A stretch of DNA of 23,489 nucleotides from Seminavis robusta (lineage: Eukaryota; Bacillariophyta; Bacillariophyceae; Naviculales; Naviculaceae). Numbering within the stretch: position 1 is the first letter of the stretch; each line of letters starts with the position of its first letter. Location of the stretch: positions 1-23,489 of the forward strand of contig CAICTM010001741.1 in assembly GCA_903772945.1 (NCBI GenBank), read 5' to 3'. Positions 18,870-23,489 of the stretch are shown here, in pieces. The translations under genes and the position numbers were made by a program. The notes beneath the pieces were generated by a model. That model saw nothing but the letters and a program-made list of their open reading frames with translations, did not search any database and had not been told where the DNA came from.

Positions 18870-20858
18870 TTAGGCGAGCTGATCCCAGGTCTTGACACTC
18901 TCGTCAAGCCACACATCTTTCAAGCCTTTACCCCAATAGGGCCTCGAAACAAACATTGCAATAACGAAAGCCGTGTAGGTCGAAAGTGTGAAGAAGAAAA
19001 AGAAGCGATCAACTTGGCGAAGTGAAACCGTGTACACCCATCTCATGGGTCCAAATAGCTCTTTCTCCGTTGCAGGGCCGACGGGCATCGGCTCTTCTGC
19101 ATGTCGATGTTGCATGTGTTGCTTCAAGGTTGTGAAACCCTCAGTTTTGCGATGGTTGCTGCTGCTCGTTCGTTTCGTCTGGTGAGGAATCGATCCATTG
19201 ACGGTAGAAAACCGTGCTGTTCGGCGAGAGTTTCGTTCCTCAAGGTAGCTGGCATAATTGTCACAATCGACGCCTCCTGCGTCTTGCTCCTCGAAAGGCC
19301 TGCTGGAAATGTCCTCTAATGCTGATTGTTCCTGAAGTGGACGAGACCCAGCGCCGTTGATGGAGGACAAATCACTGCTTTGCCCAACACGATGTTCCTC
19401 TTCTTCGTTCTCGTCACGATTGTCCTTACACGTCGTGGACTTTACAAAGACCGAGGCTCTCATTCCATCGTATATGCGCTTCCCTCCCTCAGGTGAGAGC
19501 TTTGCTGCCTTGTCTTCTCTCATGAAATACAAATACCCAATGATTACTGATTCGACCAACCCAACAATGACCCAATAGAAGCTCCAACCAATAAACTTGT
19601 CAATCCAGAGACGTTCATTGCTAACAGGCACCAGTCCACCAGTCGCAATCTGTTGTGCTACCACCACCAATGCCAAAGCCATACCATAGCTGAGACGTTC
19701 GCCAACACGCAGGTCCAACAGGAAGGTTCCCATACTGACATATGTGAGAATAATTGTTGGAATGAGTAGATGTTGACGTAGTACTTTTGGGACCGTTTGT
19801 AATACAGATTGAACCACACAGCCCCCCCTTGAAAGGCATACCCACTCTCCGAGAGCTCTGGCACGGGCAAGTACTCGTTGAAAGTTGCCTCGAACTTGCC
19901 CTGTTCCATGCCGGTTCCATTCTTGAGATAGTACCGTATCAGATTTTTTCTTGCCGACCCATGGTCCAAAAATGAACTGACAGCCTAGAGTATCAAAGGG
20001 TATCTGGCTCAAGCCTGCAAACTGACAGAAAGCAGCGATGCCTCCATTGCGATTCCATTGCACGTGTCCATCACTGGTAACCAGTGCCATGGTTTCGGGT
20101 AGCGACTGCAACCCATCGACTTGGTTATACAAATCAAGATCGGGCACCCACACTTCGGATTTTTCTCGATCGACACCGGCCCACAAGGAGACATACTCGG
20201 CACAAGTATCCTCGTCTTGTTCCCACTGTAATCGTTCATCGGTCCATTCCAAATAGAGACTCATTAATATTTTGGCCGTGCCGGCCTGCACGTCGATTTT
20301 CTCCACCGCATGCGTTTCCAAGGTGACCGTCACATTCAAGGGAACGTGGTTGGCCGGGATGGGTGGAACGGCCGGATCGTAGTTGTGAAATATCGTATGT
20401 CGAATGTTGGATTCGCACTGATACCGTGACACAGATCCCTCGCAGCACTGCGCGTAGAGAAGGCGAATGCCACTAGATGCGCAGTCGTCCAGCGCCACAA
20501 AATTCTGCGCCAGGCTCTCCAGTTCTCCACACGTCAAATTATTGGACAAAAGAGAAGGAAGTTCCTCGTCAGGAGGGAAAAATGGAATCTTATCGGCCAT
20601 GACTCTGGAACCACGGCAGATGGAACACGAGGAGGCATTATAAGGCGCTTGTGCCTGCAGCAACCGGGGATTATCCAACGCGTGCGAAGGAATGGCAATG
20701 GATGTTGTCACTCTGGGGCGCAGTCGCTCCTGCATGTGCGCCAATTGATCCACAGTGTTGCTGATCTTGGGTCGTCGTGGCGCTGACACTGCTGCTGCGC
20801 CCAGCAGCAGCGACAGAAGAGTCAACCGGAGCATTGTTTGTTGATTGTGGAGGTACAT
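18870..20858 (-). CDS. Cys-loop (pentameric) ligand-gated ion channel homologue
   Basis: A single-exon minus-strand gene of 662 codons from the ATG at 20858. The ATG at 20834 (MLRLTLLSLLLGAAAVSA) gives a cleaner signal peptide and may be the real start. Residues about 78-148 form a cysteine-rich extracellular module (CSIC, LTCGEL, DDC, YAQCC). Residues about 165-345 are the ligand-binding domain, with WTDERLQW (205-212) and WVPDLDLYN (237-245). The Cys-loop is C278 to C293 around PFD. It has 14 intervening residues; 13 is usual. Three membrane segments follow (about 363-382, 389-412, 423-446), then a long polar cytosolic loop (447-615) and a fourth segment (617-638). GER before the second segment resembles the GEK of cation-selective receptors, so cation selectivity is a guess. 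The ligand is unknown. The fold call is strong. Confidence 0.88.
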   Translation of the reverse strand: MYLHNQQTMLRLTLLSLLLGAAAVSAPRRPKISNTVDQLAHMQERLRPRVTTSIAIPSHALDNPRLLQAQAPYNASSCSICRGSRVMADKIPFFPPDEELPSLLSNNLTCGELESLAQNFVALDDCASSGIRLLYAQCCEGSVSRYQCESNIRHTIFHNYDPAVPPIPANHVPLNVTVTLETHAVEKIDVQAGTAKILMSLYLEWTDERLQWEQDEDTCAEYVSLWAGVDREKSEVWVPDLDLYNQVDGLQSLPETMALVTSDGHVQWNRNGGIAAFCQFAGLSQIPFDTLGCQFIFGPWVGKKKSDTVLSQEWNRHGTGQVRGNFQRVLARARALGEWVCLSRGGCVVQSVLQTVPKVLRQHLLIPTIILTYVSMGTFLLDLRVGERLSYGMALALVVVAQQIATGGLVPVSNERLWIDKFIGWSFYWVIVGLVESVIIGYLYFMREDKAAKLSPEGGKRIYDGMRASVFVKSTTCKDNRDENEEEEHRVGQSSDLSSINGAGSRPLQEQSALEDISSRPFEEQDAGGVDCDNYASYLEERNSRRTARFSTVNGSIPHQTKRTSSSNHRKTEGFTTLKQHMQHRHAEEPMPVGPATEKELFGPMRWVYTVSLRQVDRFFFFFTLSTYTAFVIAMFVSRPYWGKGLKDVWLDESVKTWDQLA

Positions 20859-21438
20859 GGTACCTTAAAAAGAGCCAATTGTTCAAGTGGGATGAAATGA
20901 TCAAGTACCGTACTGTTCTACTTAGTAGTACCTCGTACCTGGTAGTGGAGGGAGGACTTTCTGTCAATCTGTCAATGTCAAAAGTCAAAGCTGGTCGTAA
21001 GACCGCCTTGAAATTTTTCAAGCCAGCAGAGACACCATTTTAAAGCAGCAAGGCGGGTACAATACCTTTCGTGAGTGTATGTTGCGTGGCTGGAGTGTTG
21101 CCTGAGTCGAGTCTAGGCGAGTCGAGTCGAGTCACTCAGTCATGGTGGTTCCAGAAAGTTAGCTTTGGCCTTTGGGTCCCACCTCCGCCCTTTTCGGAAC
21201 GACAAACCTCCAGCTCGTGCTCGTACGGTAATGGTGTTGTACCGAATGATCATCTGATCCAAACATACCGAATGATCTGATCCACACCTTCGCCCTATTA
21301 GTAATAGCACAAATATTCCAAGCATCAGCTCAACATAATCAAAACGAAAGAAGATTTGCCTGACATCCCTCGAATCCAAACTCAGCTTACACCAAAGAAC
21401 AGTTAGTTAATTACCAGTGGCTACCCTACCTTGCAACA
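20859..21438. promoter_or_regulatory. Divergent upstream region with simple repeats
   Basis: This 580-bp spacer separates the start of the Cys-loop channel gene (-) from DUF2306 copy 1 (+). It contains GAGTC/GTCGA repeats at about 21104-21135 and a duplicated ACCGAATGATC...TGATCC unit at about 21241-21283. The last 100 bp resemble the sequence before DUF2306 copy 2. Promoter function is inferred from position. Confidence 0.4.
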
Positions 21439-22281
21439 ATGAACCAACGCACCACTTTTGTTGTTTGCCTGTTGACTTTTCTCTTCTGGGAGAGTTGGTC
21501 CCGCTCTTTGTTGAGTCTCTTTGGGGTCCACTTCTGGGATCGTCAGCATGTACAGGCCATTATCCATTCCAACCCTGTTGGACTCTACAACAGCACCGCC
21601 TTTGCAGAGATTGCAGAGACCCAATATTCTCCACGCCGATACATTTACCTGCTTCCGCATATCATAGGTGCCATCATTTGGTGGAATCTGTACTTTTTGC
21701 AGCTCATTCCCAGAGTTCGGCATGCCTTCAACAAGAGATTGCATCGCTGGCTGGGACGACTCCTCATGGTCACTGCCTGTATGCAAACCAGCAGTGGTGT
21801 AGGATTGGCCTTGACATCCCATTCCAAGATCATTCTAATCGTCAGTGGCTTTTTGGCATTAGCAGTCTTCTATTGTGTTTATCATGCTTGGAAGTATGCC
21901 ATTCATAGAGACATTCGCCGACACAAGTATTGGGTGCTAAAGGTGGTTGGGTACTTGCAGACCATTGCATTGCAGAGGTTCTATATAGTGCTGTTGATCA
22001 CCACACATCAAATGGGCTGGTACGGGCTGTACCCAGATCTTGGGGAGAATAGCACACTGGAGGAAGCTAATGATGTCGTGTTGGACATGTTTGATCACTC
22101 CTTTGTCTTTGCCATCTTCACTGCCATGCTGCTCACGGAATGGTACATTGCTGGGGAGCAAGGTATGATGAAAGCTCATGAACCCAGCCAAGGATATGCC
22201 ACTGACAAATCAAGCCAAAGTGTGACAACAAAACCACCGACTGTGAATGAAAAACAACAGCCATTGCTGTCTGGAAGCTAG
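21439..22281 (+). CDS. DUF2306 multi-pass membrane protein, copy 1
   Basis: A single-exon gene of 280 residues with ATG at 21439 (CAACAATGAACC). Six or so hydrophobic segments are visible, at about residues 5-25, 67-90, 104-125, 130-148, 168-190 and 224-245. PHIIGAIIWWNLYFLQ followed by LHRWLGRLLMVTACMQTSSG matches the H...HRxxGR pattern of DUF2306. The family is thought to be related to cytochrome b561-like heme proteins by its helices and conserved histidines, but no function is established. Conserved-looking histidines are H74, H102, H148 and those in TTHQ and DHSF. The polar tail ends in KQQPLLSGS. A second copy begins at 23354. A C4-A4-G4 foldback directly follows the stop codon. Confidence 0.85.
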   Translation: MNQRTTFVVCLLTFLFWESWSRSLLSLFGVHFWDRQHVQAIIHSNPVGLYNSTAFAEIAETQYSPRRYIYLLPHIIGAIIWWNLYFLQLIPRVRHAFNKRLHRWLGRLLMVTACMQTSSGVGLALTSHSKIILIVSGFLALAVFYCVYHAWKYAIHRDIRRHKYWVLKVVGYLQTIALQRFYIVLLITTHQMGWYGLYPDLGENSTLEEANDVVLDMFDHSFVFAIFTAMLLTEWYIAGEQGMMKAHEPSQGYATDKSSQSVTTKPPTVNEKQQPLLSGS

Positions 22282-22293
22282 CCCCAAAAGGGG
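22282..22293 (+). repeat. CCCCAAAAGGGG foldback right after the stop
   Basis: A perfect 4-bp stem with an AAAA loop directly abuts the TAG stop (22279-22281) of DUF2306 copy 1, with the flanking G and C extending it slightly. Its role is unknown. Confidence 0.6.
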
Positions 22294-22444
22294 GCCTGCA
22301 CCTACTAACAGGTTGCTAGCTAGTAGGATGTAGTATTGTAAATTGAATGTCATCCTTTTAGATTTTTAAATTGCCAGCAACTACATATACGAGTTTTTCT
22401 GTTAATATGTGCAGCTGATCCAATAGAAGGTGATCTGTTACGAG

Positions 22445-22963
22445 GAGTCTTAAGAATAATCTGATTCTTAAGAATCAGGAAAAAATCTTGGGAAAATTAT
22501 GATTCTTAAGAATCATATACAGGGTAGACAAGGAATCTTGGAAAAATAAGATTCTTAAGAATCATTTTACTGATTCTTAAGAATCAGCCCATGATTCTTA
22601 AGAATCAGCAAAACAATTTTGCTGATTCTTAAGAATCATTGAATAATTTTTACTGATTCTTAAGAATCCTCTCCAAATTATGATGATTCTTAAGAATCCT
22701 CCATGCAAATATGCTGAATCTTGGGAATACTGGTAAAAATCAAGAAAGACTCCATTGCAATGGTTGTAACATCACTGCTACATCATTACAAGGCTGTTCC
22801 AATCAGCAAAGATTGTTGTTGGTTAGCAGATAGTATCAGGGGATAGCATTGCTAGCTAGCTATGAAGTGCATATTGCTATGATAGGCTGCATACTGGACA
22901 GCATACTGGGTGCCTGGTGATTCTTAAGAATCAGCAAAAAACCAAAACTGATTCTTGAGAATC
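22445..22963. repeat. Array of GATTCTTAAGAATC palindromes
   Basis: Nine perfect copies of the 14-bp palindrome start at 22463, 22501, 22550, 22572, 22593, 22623, 22655, 22685 and 22919. A one-mismatch copy (GATTCTTGAGAATC) is at 22950, a degraded one near 22446, and half-like GAATCTTGG words lie at about 22533 and 22715. Spacing is irregular (21-49 bp within the main cluster, then a gap of about 220 bp). Spacers differ in sequence, so this is not a simple tandem repeat or a CRISPR array. It lies between the two DUF2306 copies. Confidence 0.95.
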
Positions 22964-23353
22964 CCCATTTTCCAGATTCCTCACACCAGATGATCACAAA
23001 AAGCCGTCACCATCATTAGTCGAGCCGGTCCGGCTGTAGATCCAGGTGAGAGACGAACCGGTGATGCCTGGCTTTTGTTTTCCCTCAGCTGCACGCAATC
23101 TTGCTGGCTTTCAATGAGGAATGGTGTGGGTCGCACGGACCTCATCTCGGAACAACCTGGAACCTTGAAGCCTTTCAACTCGTGCTTGCACCGCGCACTG
23201 ATGATACCAGCGAATGAAGAGGGTTGCTCAGATGATCCATCAGAAAGGGGCTTGATCTGATAATAGTGCAAGCATCGGCACAAGCAAAAACCGAAAGAGG
23301 ATTTGCTTCACATCCCTCAAATTTCAGGGACAGTTAGTTAGTTGCCAGCAACA
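22964..23353. promoter_or_regulatory. Upstream region of DUF2306 copy 2
   Basis: No gene is supported; overlapping open frames lie on both strands (22981-23283 -, 23075-23260 +). The last part, AACCGAAAGAGGATTTGC at about 23288 through ACAGTTAGTTAGTTGCCAGC, matches the sequence just before copy 1 (21341-21438) with a deletion of about 30 bp. The duplication therefore included the promoter. Confidence 0.5.
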
Positions 23354-23489
23354 ATGAACGGACGCACTATTTTCGTTGTTTGCTTGTTGACTTTTCTTTT
23401 CTGGGAGAGTTGGTCTGTCTCATTGGCGAGCCTCTTTGGAATCCACTTCTGGGATCGTCAACATGCATTGGCCATTATTCATTCCAACT
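23354..23489 (+). CDS. DUF2306 membrane protein, copy 2 (5' part, cut by window end)
   Basis: The first 45 codons of a gene starting MNGRTIFVVCLLTFLFWESW. It matches copy 1 at 38 of 45 residues (about 84%) with no gap, and the reading frame is open to the window edge. It is a tandem paralogue in the same orientation, about 1.07 kb downstream of copy 1's stop. Whether it is complete cannot be seen. Confidence 0.85.
   Translation, partial: MNGRTIFVVCLLTFLFWESWSVSLASLFGIHFWDRQHALAIIHSN

Noticed and set aside
22445..22963. CRISPR array
   Set aside because: The repeats are 14-bp palindromes with irregular spacing, there are no cas genes, and the genome is eukaryotic.
22981..23283. Minus-strand 100-codon and plus-strand 61-codon open frames
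   Set aside because: They overlap each other in the upstream region of DUF2306 copy 2 and have no recognisable features.
1..23489. tRNA or rRNA genes
   Set aside because: A few GGTTCGA-like words were checked by eye (for example near 9206) but no acceptor stem or cloverleaf could be built around them.

Overview
The window reads as nuclear DNA of a stramenopile alga, most likely a diatom. Genes on both strands are interrupted by short GT-AG introns (71-121 bp here) and separated by repeat-rich spacers. The families also fit: a ShK-containing prolyl 4-hydroxylase, a NAT nucleobase transporter, an LtrA protein, a Cys-loop channel, and decayed gag-like and transposase-like relics. Genus is not determined. 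There is no bacterial-style operon; each gene is probably transcribed alone.

Layout. Positions 1-6.4 kb are a repeat graveyard: a frameshifted gag-like relic on the minus strand (about 360-1681), a 1.5-kb stretch with nothing recognisable, and a long broken transposase-like gene on the minus strand (3194-6341) that carries two related intron-like repeats. Positions 7.2-14.5 kb hold genes: a prolyl 4-hydroxylase with a possible VHL-like domain (7272-8732, +), a dense hairpin array of AAAGTCGC motifs (9592-9850), a small PH-domain gene with an apparent one-base frameshift (9929-10589, +), a four-helix membrane protein (10853-11260, -), a two-exon LtrA-family protein divergent from it (11554-13414, +), and an unknown three-exon gene with a PTAVFAGGxCxxC motif (13565-14521, -). 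Positions 14.5-16.5 kb are mostly non-coding with gene scraps.

Positions 16.5-23.5 kb hold a three-exon NAT/NCS2 nucleobase permease (16578-18540, +), a convergent Cys-loop ligand-gated channel homologue (18870-20858, -), a DUF2306 membrane protein (21439-22281, +), an array of perfect GATTCTTAAGAATC palindromes (22445-22963), and the start of a second DUF2306 copy cut by the window edge (23354-23489, +).

Many of the intact genes encode membrane or secretory-pathway proteins, but nothing ties them into one pathway. The points most worth following are the domain mix in the hydroxylase, the protist Cys-loop channel, the palindrome array between tandem paralogues, the hairpin array beside a broken gene, and the twin intron-like repeats. 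All gene models come from reading the sequence; no database search was run.
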